Counted from the stretch's first letter, positions 32,474-43,245 are shown. The stretch is DNA of 46,993 nt from Trueperaceae bacterium (GCA_036381035.1 DASVDQ010000104.1:1-46993); one strand, 5' to 3'. The notes: a model not told the origin generated them from the letters alone. Numbers and translations: made by a program.

Positions 32474-33021
32474 GCCCGGCGCTCGGGCGCAAGGTACTGG
32501 CCGCGCTCCTCACCCCGCAGGTGCTGGTCGCGGCGCTCGCCTTCGTGGGGTCGCTGGTCCTGTTCCTATCCACCAGGCCGCCCGCGGTGCCCCCGCCGCC
32601 CACGGTCGACATCGCCGCCGAGGACGACCGCCTCGTCGCGGCCGACGTGAGGCTCCTGCTCGTCGACGCCACCGGCCTCGAGTGGCAGCGGGCGGAGCGG
32701 GTGCAGTCGCCGCCGGGCGCCTCGGCCCGCCTCACGGCGGTGCTGGCGGCGCTGCGCGACGCCCTCGTCGCCGAGGGGGTGTGGCCAGGGGACCTGCCGG
32801 CCCCGCGCGCGTTCCTCGAGACGATCGAGGGCGGGAGGGTCGCCGTGGTAGACGTGCGCCCGCCGCCGGGGCTCGGCGTCAGCGTCGCCCAGGAGAGGGC
32901 GATCTACCGGGCGATCGTCGGCACCGCCGAGCTCGCCGGCGCCGACGAGGTCGTGTTCCTCAGGGACGGCCAGCCGGCCGCCACGCTGCTCGGCCACGTC
33001 GCCGTGCCGTCGGGCCTGTAG
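32470..33021 (+). CDS. Membrane-anchored GerMN-like domain protein
   Basis: A 183-residue protein with one N-terminal membrane segment (about 17-35, VLVAALAFVGSLVLFLS), a Pro-rich linker and a compact domain with DVRLLLVDATGLEWQRAERV, a helix RLTAVLAALRDALV and a final AGADEVVFLRDGQPAATLLGH. This order resembles the GerMN domain found in GerM and in the LpqB-type lipoproteins. Function is not established for the domain; a link to peptidoglycan is suggested by its ATGA overlap with the amidase gene. The similarity is moderate, so a different alpha/beta domain is possible. Confidence 0.65.
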   Translation: MSPALGRKVLAALLTPQVLVAALAFVGSLVLFLSTRPPAVPPPPTVDIAAEDDRLVAADVRLLLVDATGLEWQRAERVQSPPGASARLTAVLAALRDALVAEGVWPGDLPAPRAFLETIEGGRVAVVDVRPPPGLGVSVAQERAIYRAIVGTAELAGADEVVFLRDGQPAATLLGHVAVPSGL

Positions 33022-33105
33022 TGCCGGGACGCGAGCGGCGCTCGGGGGAGGACCACCACCGGCTCAGGGCGACCGCTGTCCACGGCGCGTCTCTCCTGGC
33101 CGCCC

Positions 33106-34404
33106 TCACGGGTACATGCGCGTGAGCATGCGCGGGAACGGGATGACCTCGCGCAGGTGGTGCCCGCCGACGAGCCAGGTCAGCAGCCTCTCGAGGCCGA
33201 TCCCGAAGCCCGAGTGCGGCACGCTGCCGTGCCGCCTGAGGTCGAGGTACCAGCCGAACGCCTCCTTGGGCAGGCCGTGCTCCTCGATGCGCCTCTCGAG
33301 CAGGGCCGCGTCGTGGATCCGCTGCGAGCCGCCTATCAGCTCGCCGTAGCCCTCCGGCAGGATCAGGTCGGCGGCGAGGACCCGCGTGGGGTCGCCCGGC
33401 ACCGGCTCCATGTAGAACGCCTTCGCCTGGGTGGGCCACAGCTCGACGAAGACGGGCTTGTCCGACCTCTCGCCGATCATCGTCTCGTGCGGCGCGCCGA
33501 AGTCCTCGCCCCACGTCAGCTCCTCGCCGCGCTCGCGCAGGTAGGCCAGGGCCTCGTCGTAGGTGATGCGCTCGTAGCCGCCCTCGGCCGCGGGGCGCAG
33601 CTTGGAGACGTCGCGCCCGAGCATCTCCAGCTCCTGCGCGCGCTCCTCCAGCACGCGGCCCACGAGGTACGAGACGAGCTCCTCCTGCAGCCGCATGTTC
33701 CCCTCGTGGTCGAGGAAAGCGACCTCCGGCTCGACCATCCAGAACTCGAGCAGGTGCCGCCTGGTCTTGCTCTTCTCGGCCCTGAACGTCGGCCCGAAGG
33801 TGTAGACCTTGCCGAACGCCATCGCGCCCGCCTCGGCGTAGAGCTGGCCAGACTGGGAGAGGTAGGCCTTGTCCTCGTCGAAGAGGTCGATCTCGAACAG
33901 GTTCGTCGTGCCCTCGACGGCCGTGGGCATGAACAGCGGCGCGTCGAAGCGCAGGAAGCCGCGCGCGCCGAAGAAGTCGTGGATCGCCCGCTCGACGAGG
34001 TCGCGGACGCGCATCACGGCCCACGGCCCGCGGTGGCGGAGGTAGAGGTGGCGGTGCTCGAAGAGGAAGTCGACGCCGTGCTCCTTGGGCGTGATCGGGT
34101 AGTCGTTCCCAGGGGCGACGAGCTCGAGGCCCTTCAGGCCGAGCTCGACGCCGCTGGGCGCGCGCGCGTCGGCGCGGACCACGCCGCGCAGGCGCACGCT
34201 CGACTCCTGGGTGAGCCCCTTGGCCAGGTCGAAGGCGTCGTCTGGCACCTCGCCCTTGACGACGACGCCCTGCACGAACCCGCTGCCGTCACGCAGCTGC
34301 AGGAAGGCGATCTTCCCGCTCGACCTCACGCCCGTCACCCAGCCCGCGACGGCGACCTCCTCGCCGACGTGGGCACCGAGCTCAGCGATGGGTGTATGCG
34401 ACAT
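33106..34404 (-). CDS. asnS: Asparaginyl-tRNA synthetase
   Basis: Class IIb synthetase charging tRNA-Asn; 432 residues. The N-terminal OB-fold anticodon-binding domain ([21 protein letters not shown]) is followed by the catalytic core with motif 2 [16 protein letters not shown] and motif 3 [13 protein letters not shown]. The C-terminal [12 protein letters not shown] is of AsnRS type (AspRS2 enzymes end in LFPRDPxR). The whole protein is close to Thermus AsnRS as I recall it. It has TAGACT seven bases before its ATG and no Shine-Dalgarno. It converges with the GerMN-like gene; the 84-base gap holds a small hairpin near 33030-33041. Confidence 0.95.
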   Translation of the reverse strand: MSHTPIAELGAHVGEEVAVAGWVTGVRSSGKIAFLQLRDGSGFVQGVVVKGEVPDDAFDLAKGLTQESSVRLRGVVRADARAPSGVELGLKGLELVAPGNDYPITPKEHGVDFLFEHRHLYLRHRGPWAVMRVRDLVERAIHDFFGARGFLRFDAPLFMPTAVEGTTNLFEIDLFDEDKAYLSQSGQLYAEAGAMAFGKVYTFGPTFRAEKSKTRRHLLEFWMVEPEVAFLDHEGNMRLQEELVSYLVGRVLEERAQELEMLGRDVSKLRPAAEGGYERITYDEALAYLRERGEELTWGEDFGAPHETMIGERSDKPVFVELWPTQAKAFYMEPVPGDPTRVLAADLILPEGYGELIGGSQRIHDAALLERRIEEHGLPKEAFGWYLDLRRHGSVPHSGFGIGLERLLTWLVGGHHLREVIPFPRMLTRMYP

Positions 34405-34411
34405 GAGGGGC

Positions 34412-34417
34412 AGTCTA
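34412..34417 (-). promoter_or_regulatory. TANNNT -10 element for asnS
   Basis: Minus strand TAGACT, seven bases before the ATG at 34404. Confidence 0.5.
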
Positions 34418-34438
34418 CGACGCCCCCTCGGGCGCGGA

Positions 34439-35248
34439 TCAGGCGATGGGGAGGCCGATGGCCTCGTCGAGCGCCTCGGCCGCCCCGCACTCCTCGACGG
34501 AGGGCAGCGCGGGCTGGAAGCGCGCCAGCAGCGCGGGCGAGGCGTTGGCGACGACGCGCGGGTGGCCGACGATCTCGAGCATGGGGAGGTCGTTCTCGCT
34601 GTCCCCGACGGCCATGATGTCGCCCAGCGGGACGCGCAGGTGCTTGGCGAGGTGGGCGACGGCGCTGGCCTTCGACGTGCCGGCGCGCGTCAGGTTCACG
34701 AACGCGATGCCGGGGAGCGCCGGGCTCGTCGCCGTGGCCGCCGTGATCCCCTCGGGCGTGAACGGCAGCAGCTCCTCGTGCTCCTGGTACGGCACGACCC
34801 ACTGGGCGCGGACCACGGGCTCGTGCGCGGCCACGTCCTCCAGGTCGCGGACGATCGCCGTGACGCCGAGGAGCTTGGCGTGGCGCTCGGAGAGCTGGGT
34901 GCGCCGCTCGACGAAGAGCTCGCTGGGCGTGTACAGCTCGAGCACGGCGCCGCGCTGACGGGCCGTGGCGATGAGCGCGCGCACGTCGGCCTCCTTGAGC
35001 GCCGTCACCTGGATCGAGCGACCGTCAGGGTAGCCGACGTGGGCCCCGCTCTGGAACACGTGCGGGTTGTCGGGGCCGATGCGCTCGGCGATCCTCAGGG
35101 CGGTGCCGAAGGCCGGCCGGCCCGTGCACAGCGCGACCTTCATGCCGGCGTCGCGGGCGCGCTGAGCCGCCTCCCAGACGCAGTCGCGCACCTGCGCGTC
35201 GGCGCCGATCACGGTCCCGTCGAGGTCGAGGACCACCAGCGGTATCAC
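34439..35248 (-). CDS. Cof-type HAD-superfamily phosphatase
   Basis: A 269-residue member of HAD subfamily IIB, which usually dephosphorylates sugar phosphates or other small metabolites. Motif I is [11 protein letters not shown] with the nucleophile and acid/base Asp, motif II is ALCTGRPA, the Lys of motif III lies in [11 protein letters not shown] and motif IV is [14 protein letters not shown]. The cap domain lies between motifs II and III. It starts with GTG 34 bases after the aspS stop, probably in the hisS-aspS transcript. Substrate unknown. Confidence 0.88.
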   Translation of the reverse strand: MIPLVVLDLDGTVIGADAQVRDCVWEAAQRARDAGMKVALCTGRPAFGTALRIAERIGPDNPHVFQSGAHVGYPDGRSIQVTALKEADVRALIATARQRGAVLELYTPSELFVERRTQLSERHAKLLGVTAIVRDLEDVAAHEPVVRAQWVVPYQEHEELLPFTPEGITAATATSPALPGIAFVNLTRAGTSKASAVAHLAKHLRVPLGDIMAVGDSENDLPMLEIVGHPRVVANASPALLARFQPALPSVEECGAAEALDEAIGLPIA

Positions 35249-35282
35249 CGCGCACCGCCCCCCGTCGCTGCGGGCGCCGGGG

Positions 35283-37045
<1,763 letters not shown>

Positions 37046-37049
<4 letters not shown>

Positions 37050-38305
37050 GCGGGAGACTCTAGCAGGGCCGACAGGTCCGCCTCCGACGCGGCCCGCTGC
37101 TCGCCGGAGGCCAGGTCCTTGAGCTGCCACACGCCCTGGGCGCGCTCGCTCTCGCCCCGCAGCGCGGCGTGCGTGGCGCCCCGCCTGTCGGCCTCGGAGA
37201 GGCCCTTGCCGGGCGCGCGGCGCTGGTAGGCGTACTCGACGCGACCGCGCCGGCGGAGCCGCACGGCGAGGGCGGCGGCCTCGCCCACGGCCTCGTCGTC
37301 GAGCGGGACGATGAACAGGTGCGGCGCGCGCTCACCCGGGCTCGTCGCGCCCTCCTCGCCCAGGGCGTCGAGCACGCGCTCGACGCCGAAAGCCCAGCCC
37401 GTCGCCGGCAGGTCGGGCCCGCCCAGCAGCTTCAGCAGCCCGTCGTAGCGACCGCCGCCCCCCAGGGCCGACTGCGCGCCGATGCCCTCGTGGTGCGCCT
37501 CCCACGCCGTGCGGCGGTAGTAGTCGAGCCCGCGCACGAGGCCCTTGTCCACCCGGTAGGGCACGCCCCAGTCGTCGAGGTAGCGCCGCACCTGCTCGAA
37601 GTGCGCCCGCGACGCCTCGCCCAGGCGGTCGAGGGGCCTCTCCAGCTCGGCGATCAGGCGCTGGTCGCCCTCGTCCTTGCTGTCCAGCACCCGCATCGGG
37701 TTCAGGCGCAGCCTCTCGCGGCTCACCGGCGACAGCTCGGCGCGGTGCGGCTCCAGCCGCTCCCGCAGGTAGGCGTTGTAGGCGGCGCGGTCCTCGGGGT
37801 CGCCCACCGAGCCGACCAGCATCACGTGACGCGTGAGCCCGCACGCCGAGAGGACCTCGTACATCAGGTGCACGGCCTCGGCGTCGGCGAGGGGCGAGTC
37901 GCTGCCCACGACCTCGTAGTCGACCTGGTGGAACTGCCGGTACCGCCCCCGCTGCACGTTCTCGGCGCGGAAGGCGGCGCCCGTGCCCCACAGCTTCACG
38001 GGCAGGGGCCTGGTGTGCATGCCGTGCTCGACGAACGCGCGCATGATCCCGGCCGTGAGCTCGGGCCGCAGCGCCAGCACGCGCCCGCCGCGGTCCTCGA
38101 AGACGTACATCTCCTTCTGCACGACGATGTCGGACGACTCGCCGACGCTCTTCTCGAACACCTCGGCGTACTCGAAGAGGGGCACGGTCACCCGCCCCGC
38201 GCCGGCGTTGCCCAGGACGCGCTCGGCGGCCGCCTCGACGCGGCGCCACGCCTCCTGCTGCTCCGGCAGGACGTCGCTCGTGCCCTTGACGGACCTAGCC
38301 TTCAT
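37046..38305 (-). CDS. hisS: Histidyl-tRNA synthetase
   Basis: Class IIa synthetase, 419 residues. Features: N-terminal [16 protein letters not shown], motif 2 [20 protein letters not shown], the HisA loop [15 protein letters not shown], His[13 protein letters not shown], motif 3 [12 protein letters not shown] and a C-terminal anticodon-binding domain. ATG 38305 is chosen because it starts the conserved N-terminus and follows TACACT by eight bases; the long upstream frame is not conserved-looking. Its last codons (CTA GAG TCT) are unusual here and contain the aspS -10 candidate. Confidence 0.96.
37057..37062 (-). promoter_or_regulatory. TANNNT -10 for aspS inside the hisS 3' end
   Basis: Minus strand TAGAGT, seven bases before the aspS ATG, formed by the hisS codons CTA-GAG-TCT. 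These AT-richer codons stand out in this genome. Confidence 0.45.
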
Positions 38306-38313
38306 GACGTGCG

Positions 38314-38319
38314 AGTGTA
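38314..38319 (-). promoter_or_regulatory. TANNNT -10 element for hisS
   Basis: Minus strand TACACT, eight bases before the hisS ATG at 38305; no Shine-Dalgarno. Confidence 0.5.
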
Positions 38320-38421
38320 CGCCGACGAGGGCAGGTGCGGCTGCCGTGCGGAGGTCAGGGGGAACGAGCGGCCGGGGTCGGCTGTGGAAGCGAACGGGGG
38401 GCCGAGGAAAGGTCTCGCATA

Positions 38422-38445
38422 GGGACTGGCGAGCGCTCGCGTCCC
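38422..38445. repeat. Inverted repeat between hisS promoter and lipoprotein gene
   Basis: GGGAC-TG-GCGAGC is followed directly by GCTCGC-GTCCC: a 12-base perfect palindrome (38429-38440) extended by five more paired bases on each side past a 2-base bulge. It lies in a roughly 170-base stretch without genes and could be a hairpin or a dyad site. Confidence 0.5.
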
Positions 38446-38478
38446 GCCGACGAGGGGCCGCCGCGCGGCCCACGAAGG

Positions 38479-38506
38479 GAGCGGGCGGCCGAGAGGCCGC
38501 CCGCTC
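38479..38506 (-). terminator. Terminator of the IPT/TIG-like lipoprotein gene
   Basis: Minus strand arms GAGCGGGCGGCC and GGCCGCCCGCTC form a perfect 12-bp stem with loop TCTC, about 20 bases past the stop codon. The trailing CCTTCG is only weakly T-rich. Confidence 0.75.
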
Positions 38507-38527
38507 GCGCTCGCTAAGGCTAGGAGA

Positions 38528-38890
38528 TCAGGGGAGGCTGGCCGGCAGGCCGTTGCTCCTCACGCCGCCGACGACGACGAACACGAAGCCGGAGCCGGCG
38601 CGCTCGGGGGCCACGAACTCGATGCGCGTGGGCGACCACATGGTCACCTCGGCCTGCACGCCGCCCTCGCCGTTCATGTTCGCGCCCACCAGGACGTAGG
38701 AGTCGTCGGCCTCGCCGCCGAAGCCGTCGCCGAAGTAGCGGCCCTGCAGCACGACGGTCCCGCCCGGTTCGTTCGGCACCGTCACGGAGATGAGCGTGGG
38801 CATCACGTCGTTGCGGACGGTGGCTTGCGGTGCGCAGGCGCTCACGGCCAGGGCCACTAGGCCGATGGTCAACCAGGCGAGACGCTTCAC
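38528..38890 (-). CDS. Small lipoprotein with IPT/TIG-like domain
   Basis: A 120-residue secreted protein. The N-terminus MKRLAWLTIGLVALAVSAC is a lipoprotein signal with lipobox VSAC, predicting acylation at Cys19. The remaining 100 residues form one immunoglobulin-like beta domain: VMPTLISVTVPNEPGGTVVLQGRYFGDG, then VTMWSPTRIEFVAPE and FVFVVVGGVRSN, the pattern of IPT/TIG domains. GTG 38890 is preceded by AGGAGG. It stands alone with its own -35/-10 promoter and terminator. Role unknown; probably a monocistronic surface protein. Confidence 0.8.
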   Translation of the reverse strand: MKRLAWLTIGLVALAVSACAPQATVRNDVMPTLISVTVPNEPGGTVVLQGRYFGDGFGGEADDSYVLVGANMNGEGGVQAEVTMWSPTRIEFVAPERAGSGFVFVVVGGVRSNGLPASLP

Positions 38891-38909
38891 TATGTCCTCC
38901 TAAGCGCAG

Positions 38910-38938
38910 AGGGTATGAACGCCCTCGCTGCGGGTCAA
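38910..38938 (-). promoter_or_regulatory. -35/-10 promoter of the lipoprotein gene
   Basis: Minus strand TTGACC (38938-38933), 17-base spacer, TACCCT (38915-38910), then AGGAGG and the GTG. It is the best full -35/-10 pair seen in the window. An 8-base palindrome AATGCATT overlaps the -35 side. Confidence 0.7.
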
Positions 38939-39065
38939 TGCATTGTTTCATAGCCCCGTACGGGCGTGCCGCGCCCCGCGGGGCTCACGGCGAGGGCAGC
39001 GGCGCTGTCCTCGGGCGCCCGCGAGCGCCGACGCGGGCGAGGGCGGCCGGCGGGGGCGGCGGCGT

Positions 39066-39071
39066 TACCAT
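39066..39071 (+). promoter_or_regulatory. -10 element for mgtE
   Basis: TACCAT, ten bases before the ATG at 39082; no Shine-Dalgarno. No magnesium riboswitch was recognised between 38940 and 39081. Confidence 0.4.
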
Positions 39072-39081
39072 ACCCGTCGGC

Positions 39082-40479
39082 ATGCCGGAGGACGTGACCG
39101 TCGACCCACGCGCGCTCGCCGACGAGGTGAGGGACGTCGTCGCCGCCAGGCGCCTGGCGGCGGTGCGCGGCCTCCTCGCCGACCTCACCGTGCACGACGT
39201 GGCGGAGGTGTTCCGCCACCTCGACCACGACGTCGAGGCCGTCGCGTTCCGCGTCCTGCCCCGCGAGCTGGCGCGCCAGGTGTTCGAGTACCTCGAGATC
39301 GACGACCAGGAGGCGCTCATGCGGAGCATGGCGGAGAGCGAGGTCGCCGAGGTGCTCAACGGCATGTCGCCCGACGACCGCACGGCCCTGCTCGAGGAGC
39401 TGCCCGGCGCGGTCACGAAGCGCCTGCTCAACCTCCTCGACGAGCGCGAGCGCCGCGTGGCCAAGCAGCTCCTCGGCTACCCGGAGGAGTCGATCGGCCG
39501 CCTGATGACCCCGGACTACGTGGCCGTGAAGCCGCACTGGACGGTCGCCCGCGCCCTCGAGCACGTGCGGGTCTACGGCAAGGACTCGGAGACGCTGAAC
39601 GTCGTCTACGTCACCGGGCCAGGCGGCGTGCTCGTCGACGACCTGCGCATGCGCGAGCTGCTGCTGGTCGACCCGGAGACGCGGATCTCCGACCTGATGG
39701 ACCAGCGCTTCGTCGCGCTGCGGGCCTCCGACGACCAGGAGGTCGCCGTCGCCGAGTTCCGCAAGCTCGACCGCTCGGCGCTGCCCGTCACCGACAGCCA
39801 GGGCGTCCTGGTGGGGATCGTCACCGTCGACGACGTGCTCGACGTGGCCGCCGAGGAGGCCACAGAGGACATCCAGATGCTCGGCGGCGTGTCCGCGCTC
39901 GACGAGCCCTACCTGAAGACGTCGCTGGGCGGGATCATCAGGAAGCGCGCCTTCTGGCTGGTGCTCTTGTTCCTCGGCCAGACGCTCACGGCCACGGCCA
40001 TGGGGCTGTTCGAGTCGGAGATCGCCGACGCGGTCGTGCTGGCGCTGTTCCTGCCGCTGATCATCTCCTCGGGGGGCAACTCGGGCTCGCAGGCCGCGGC
40101 CCTGGTCACGCGCGCGATGGCCCTCGGCGAGGTGACGGTGCGCGACTGGTGGCGCATCGCTCGACGCGAGCTCGTCGCCGGCCTGACGCTCGGCGTGCTC
40201 CTCGGCGGGCTCGGCTTCCTGCGCGTGGCGATATGGGGCGCGCTCCTCGACGCCTACGGGCCGCTGTGGCCGCTGATCGGGCTCGTCGTCTTCCTGGCGC
40301 TGGTGGGCGTCGTGATGTGGGGCTCCCTCGTCGGGTCGCTGCTGCCCATCTTCCTCAAGCGTCTCGGCGCCGACCCGGCCGCGTCCTCGACGCCGTTCGT
40401 GGCCACGATCGTCGACGTCGTCGGCATCGTCGTCTTCTTCTTCATCGCCAAGGCCGTGCTCACCGGCACGCTGCTCTGA
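39082..40479 (+). CDS. mgtE: Magnesium transporter MgtE
   Basis: Mg2+-gated Mg2+ channel of the inner membrane; 465 residues. The cytoplasmic N domain (about 10-125; LADLTVHDVAEVFRHLDHDV, LEELPGAVTKRLLNLL) and paired CBS domains (about 130-255; IGRLMTPDYVAV, ISDLMDQRFVAL, VDDVLDVAAEEATEDIQ) act as the Mg sensor. Five membrane helices follow, with the signature GGNSGSQAAALV and the pore Asp in ATIVDVVGIVVFF. ATG 39082 starts the N domain. It is divergent from the lipoprotein gene and convergent with the small membrane protein gene. Confidence 0.95.
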   Translation: MPEDVTVDPRALADEVRDVVAARRLAAVRGLLADLTVHDVAEVFRHLDHDVEAVAFRVLPRELARQVFEYLEIDDQEALMRSMAESEVAEVLNGMSPDDRTALLEELPGAVTKRLLNLLDERERRVAKQLLGYPEESIGRLMTPDYVAVKPHWTVARALEHVRVYGKDSETLNVVYVTGPGGVLVDDLRMRELLLVDPETRISDLMDQRFVALRASDDQEVAVAEFRKLDRSALPVTDSQGVLVGIVTVDDVLDVAAEEATEDIQMLGGVSALDEPYLKTSLGGIIRKRAFWLVLLFLGQTLTATAMGLFESEIADAVVLALFLPLIISSGGNSGSQAAALVTRAMALGEVTVRDWWRIARRELVAGLTLGVLLGGLGFLRVAIWGALLDAYGPLWPLIGLVVFLALVGVVMWGSLVGSLLPIFLKRLGADPAASSTPFVATIVDVVGIVVFFFIAKAVLTGTLL

Positions 40480-40489
40480 GCCGGGCTGG

Positions 40490-40669
40490 TCAGTACGGCC
40501 CCGGCGGGCGCCTGCGCCCCCCGCCGAACAGCCGCATCAGGAGCAGCACGACGACGGCGATCGCCAGCAGCCCGAGCAGCACGCGCAGGACGAAGCCGCC
40601 GACGATGAACGCCAGGTAGATGAGGGCGGCCGTGACGACGACGCCCAGCAGGGTCTGCAGGAAACGCAT
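40490..40669 (-). CDS. 59-residue membrane protein
   Basis: Short gene read directly from the minus strand: ATG 40669 to TGA 40490, preceded by GGAGGAG. The product begins MRFLQTLLGVVVTAALIY and has two closely spaced hydrophobic stretches (about 5-25 and 29-46) and a basic Gly/Arg/Pro-rich end (GGGRRRPPGPY), suggesting a small two-pass or hairpin inner-membrane protein. It starts 10 bases after the stop of the NTF2-like gene, so the two form an operon. I do not recognise the family. Strength of the ribosome-binding site and the composition argue that it is real. Confidence 0.7.
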   Translation of the reverse strand: MRFLQTLLGVVVTAALIYLAFIVGGFVLRVLLGLLAIAVVVLLLMRLFGGGRRRPPGPY

Positions 40670-40679
40670 CCGCTCCTCC

Positions 40680-41051
40680 TCAGCCGACGATCTTCCAGAA
40701 CGAGTCCTTGCGCACGACCTTGCCTCCCTCGAACTCGAGGAGGTCGACCCCGCGCACCTCGACCCTCCCCGACGCGGACGTGCCGGTGAGCGTCCACTCC
40801 GACACGCCGAGGCGCCCGCAGGCCCAGTGCGTGTCGTCGCCGTAGCGCACGTCGGGTATGCCCTCGAAGCGCTGGGCCAGCCCGGCCCTCACCGCCGCCT
40901 TGCCGCTGTACCTGTCTCCGCGCGGACCGGCGCCGCGCGGCATGTACAGGACGCAGTCGTCGGCGAAGTAGCCCATGATCGCGTCGAGGTCGTGGCGGTT
41001 GAACGCCTCGAGTAGCTCCTTGAGGACCCGCTCCGACACGTGCTCCGGCAT
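40680..41051 (-). CDS. NTF2-like (SnoaL/ketosteroid isomerase-type) protein
   Basis: A 123-residue single-domain protein of the NTF2-like cone fold. The N-terminal helix and strand (LKELLEAFNRHDLDAIMGYFADDCVLYMP) are typical, followed by GKAAVRAGLAQRFEGIPDVRY and a curved sheet ending LEFEGGKVVRKDSFWKIV. Such domains serve as enzymes or binding modules; no reaction can be assigned. ATG 41051 follows GGAGG by seven bases. It shares an operon with a 59-residue membrane protein. About 195 bases upstream, to the decarboxylase gene, hold no recognised feature. Confidence 0.82.
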   Translation of the reverse strand: MPEHVSERVLKELLEAFNRHDLDAIMGYFADDCVLYMPRGAGPRGDRYSGKAAVRAGLAQRFEGIPDVRYGDDTHWACGRLGVSEWTLTGTSASGRVEVRGVDLLEFEGGKVVRKDSFWKIVG

Positions 41052-41246
41052 GGCGCCACCTCCGCGGTCCCACGGGGCGCGGTACGCGCCCGTGCCCCCA
41101 TCATGCGCGCCCTCCCGGCCCAGGTGCACGCGCGGCCAGCGCCCGCCCCGCCACGGCGTGGCCGCTGTCTCGCGGCGCGCCACCCCCTGCACAGGGTCGA
41201 GGGCGACGAGCCCGCGGTGCCAGGTGGCGCCGCCCGTGACCACGCC

Positions 41247-42734
41247 CTAGGACGCCTGGCCGGCGGTGAGCTCGGCGCCGATGCGCAGCACGTCCTCGAC
41301 GAGCGAGTCGGCCTGCGCGGGGCCCGTGCGGGCGCCGATGAAGCAGGGCCTGATGGCCAGCTTGCCGTTCACCCGCGTGGTGGACGGGATGTTCACGTTC
41401 TCCCTCACGAGGCGCCTGTGCAGGCGCCTGTTCAGCGCGTCGAGGTCCGCGACGCCGGGCGCCACGTAGCGGAAGCAGCAGATCGACAGCGTGGGCTCGA
41501 GGAGGAGCTCGAGGTTCGGGTGCTCGCGGGCCGCCGCCGCGACGCGGGCGGCCATGTCGTTGTGGCGGCGCACCCGGTCGCGCAGGCCGCTCACCCCCAC
41601 CTCCAGCAGCAGGGCCCACACCACCACGCCGCGCGGCGGGGCGCTCAGCTCGACGCCGTAGTCGTAGTAGGGGATGCCGAAGTCGTCCATCGAGTGGCCG
41701 AGGCCGGGCTCGGGGTCCTCGTCCGCGACGTTGCCCTCGAGGTAGTCGGCCGGCGTCTGCGTGAACCCGCGGGCCAGCAGCTCCCTGTCGCGCACGAACG
41801 TCGCGGCCACGCCCACCGAGGCGCCGAGCCACTTGTGCGGGTCGACGATCACGGAGTCGGCGCGCTCGACGCCGCGGAAGAGGTGCGCCTTCCTCTCGTC
41901 GAGGACGCCGGGCAGGCCGTAGGCGCCGTCCACGTGCAGCCACACGCCGTGCTCGGCGGCGACGTCGGCGATCTCTCCGAGCGGGTCCACGGCGCCCGTG
42001 TTCGTGGTGCCGGCCGTGGCCACCACGGCCACGGGCAGCACGCCCTCGTCGGCGGCCCGCGCCAGGGCGCGGCGCAGGTCGGCCACGTCCATGCGCCCGG
42101 ACTCGTCGGTGGCCACCAGGCGCACGGCCCGCCGGCCCAGGCCCAGCACGCCCGCCGCGCGCTGGACCGTGTGGTGGGCCTCGGCGGTGGCGAAGACGGC
42201 CGTGGGCCCGTCGACGCCCTCCAGGCCCGGGTCCCGCCCGACGGACTCGAACGCGTGCTGCCGCGCCGCCCCCAGGGCGACGAGGTTCGCCGTGGAGCCG
42301 CCGCTGCTGTAGACCCCCTTCAGGTGGGCGATGCCGTGCATCTCGGCCAGCCACTCGAGGCTCAGCTCCTCGAGGAGGTTGAAGGCGTTCAGCCCGTAGC
42401 GCTGGGGCGCCGCCACGCTGGCGGCGGTGGAGGCCAGGGTGGACGCGGTCACGCCGCCGGTCGTGATGAACCCGGTGAAGCCGGGTCGCGGCACCGCGGA
42501 CCCGTTGGGGATCACGGTCGCGGCGAGCTCCTCAGCCACCGCCGCGATGCCGACACCGCGCTCGGGCAGTGGCCTGCTCAGGCGCCGACGCCAGTCGTCG
42601 GCGGTGACGAGGGCGTCGGGGCGCTCGAACCTCAGGTAGTCGTCGAGGGCCTCGCCGATGCGACCGAGCAGCGGCGTCAGCGCCCCGGTCTCGGCGGCGT
42701 CGCGGACCTGGTGGTCTGTGGCAGCGGGTCTCAA
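41247..42734 (-). CDS. Group II PLP-dependent amino-acid decarboxylase
   Basis: A 495-residue fold-type I PLP enzyme of the aromatic-L-amino-acid/diaminobutyrate/glutamate decarboxylase group. Motifs: GFITTGGVTAST, YSSGGSTANLVAL (PLP phosphate), AEAHHTVQRAAGVLG, ATAGTTNTGAVDPL, the Asp in HVDGAYGLP and the Schiff-base Lys in VDPHKWLGAS. The C-terminal ENVNIPSTTRVNGKLAIRPC also fits. Substrate cannot be settled, since the group acts on Tyr, Trp, DOPA, diaminobutyrate or Glu. The TTG start is chosen for AGGAGG four bases upstream. It stands apart from an obvious pathway. Confidence 0.88.
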   Translation of the reverse strand: MRPAATDHQVRDAAETGALTPLLGRIGEALDDYLRFERPDALVTADDWRRRLSRPLPERGVGIAAVAEELAATVIPNGSAVPRPGFTGFITTGGVTASTLASTAASVAAPQRYGLNAFNLLEELSLEWLAEMHGIAHLKGVYSSGGSTANLVALGAARQHAFESVGRDPGLEGVDGPTAVFATAEAHHTVQRAAGVLGLGRRAVRLVATDESGRMDVADLRRALARAADEGVLPVAVVATAGTTNTGAVDPLGEIADVAAEHGVWLHVDGAYGLPGVLDERKAHLFRGVERADSVIVDPHKWLGASVGVAATFVRDRELLARGFTQTPADYLEGNVADEDPEPGLGHSMDDFGIPYYDYGVELSAPPRGVVVWALLLEVGVSGLRDRVRRHNDMAARVAAAAREHPNLELLLEPTLSICCFRYVAPGVADLDALNRRLHRRLVRENVNIPSTTRVNGKLAIRPCFIGARTGPAQADSLVEDVLRIGAELTAGQAS

Positions 42735-42759
42735 GTTCCCTCCTAGGTGGTGTGGCGTC

Positions 42760-42970
42760 TCAGGCCCACTCGGGCCCCTCGACGGTGCGCTCGTCGCGCG
42801 CGTTCCCCCGTGTTCGGCGTCCCGACGGGCTCGAAGAGCGGGACGTGCCCCTCCTCGTCGCTGGCGGGCCGGTGCTCCGCGCCGCGCGGGACGACGACGC
42901 GCGGGCTCCGGTGCTCGGTGATGCCCGCGAGCTTCTCCCGCAGGTCGACCTCGATGGGCAGCGCGCCCAT
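42760..42970 (-). pseudogene. Cupin gene remnant: internal deletion and frameshift
   Basis: The frame starting at ATG 42970 encodes IEVDLREKLAGITEHRSPRV, then VPRGAEHRPASDEEG and HVPLFEPVGTPNTG. In small cupins of this type these are the two ends of a roughly 115-residue protein; the middle, with the metal-binding HHH and E/D-E residues, is missing by an in-frame deletion of about 50 codons. The expected end NARDERTVEGPEWA continues in the next frame, so one extra base lies in the run of five C at 42805-42809 (G on the coding strand). The product cannot bind metal as intact cupins do. Comparison is from memory of the family. Confidence 0.65.
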
Positions 42971-43245
42971 GGACGCATGAGACAGCCGGGGAGCGCGGTA
43001 GCGCAAGAGCCGAAGGTAGGAGCTCGGGCGAGTTATCAAATCGTGCGGTCGCCAGGTGGCCTCGGGGAGCTCGATCGAGTCGCTCATGCCCTCATGCGCC
43101 GCGCCTGTGGCAGAGGAGTCGCTCGCCGCCCGGCTCGGCCCCGGGCGCGGCTTGACCTTGCGCTGGTTGCCGGTCGCTCCCTGGTGGGGACTTCCGTCTC
43201 GGTCGCCTCGGACCGGGCCCGCGTGCGCCATGCTGTGCGGAGCGC
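42971..43245. other. Spacer with no supported gene
   Basis: About 275 bases between the cupin remnant and the methyltransferase. A minus-strand frame from ATG 43086 (MSDSIELPEATWRPH) runs into the cupin remnant but resembles nothing I know. It contains a 15-base AT-rich word shared with purM (43029-43043). No promoter hexamer is clear ahead of the methyltransferase. Confidence 0.4.

Noticed and set aside
38940-39081. Magnesium riboswitch upstream of mgtE
   Set aside because: No M-box or ykkC-type conserved blocks are visible, and a -10 element only ten bases before the ATG leaves no room for a leader.
42971-43086. MSDSIELPEATWRPH frame as a gene
   Set aside because: No ribosome-binding site, no recognised family, and it runs into the cupin remnant; composition is not distinctive.
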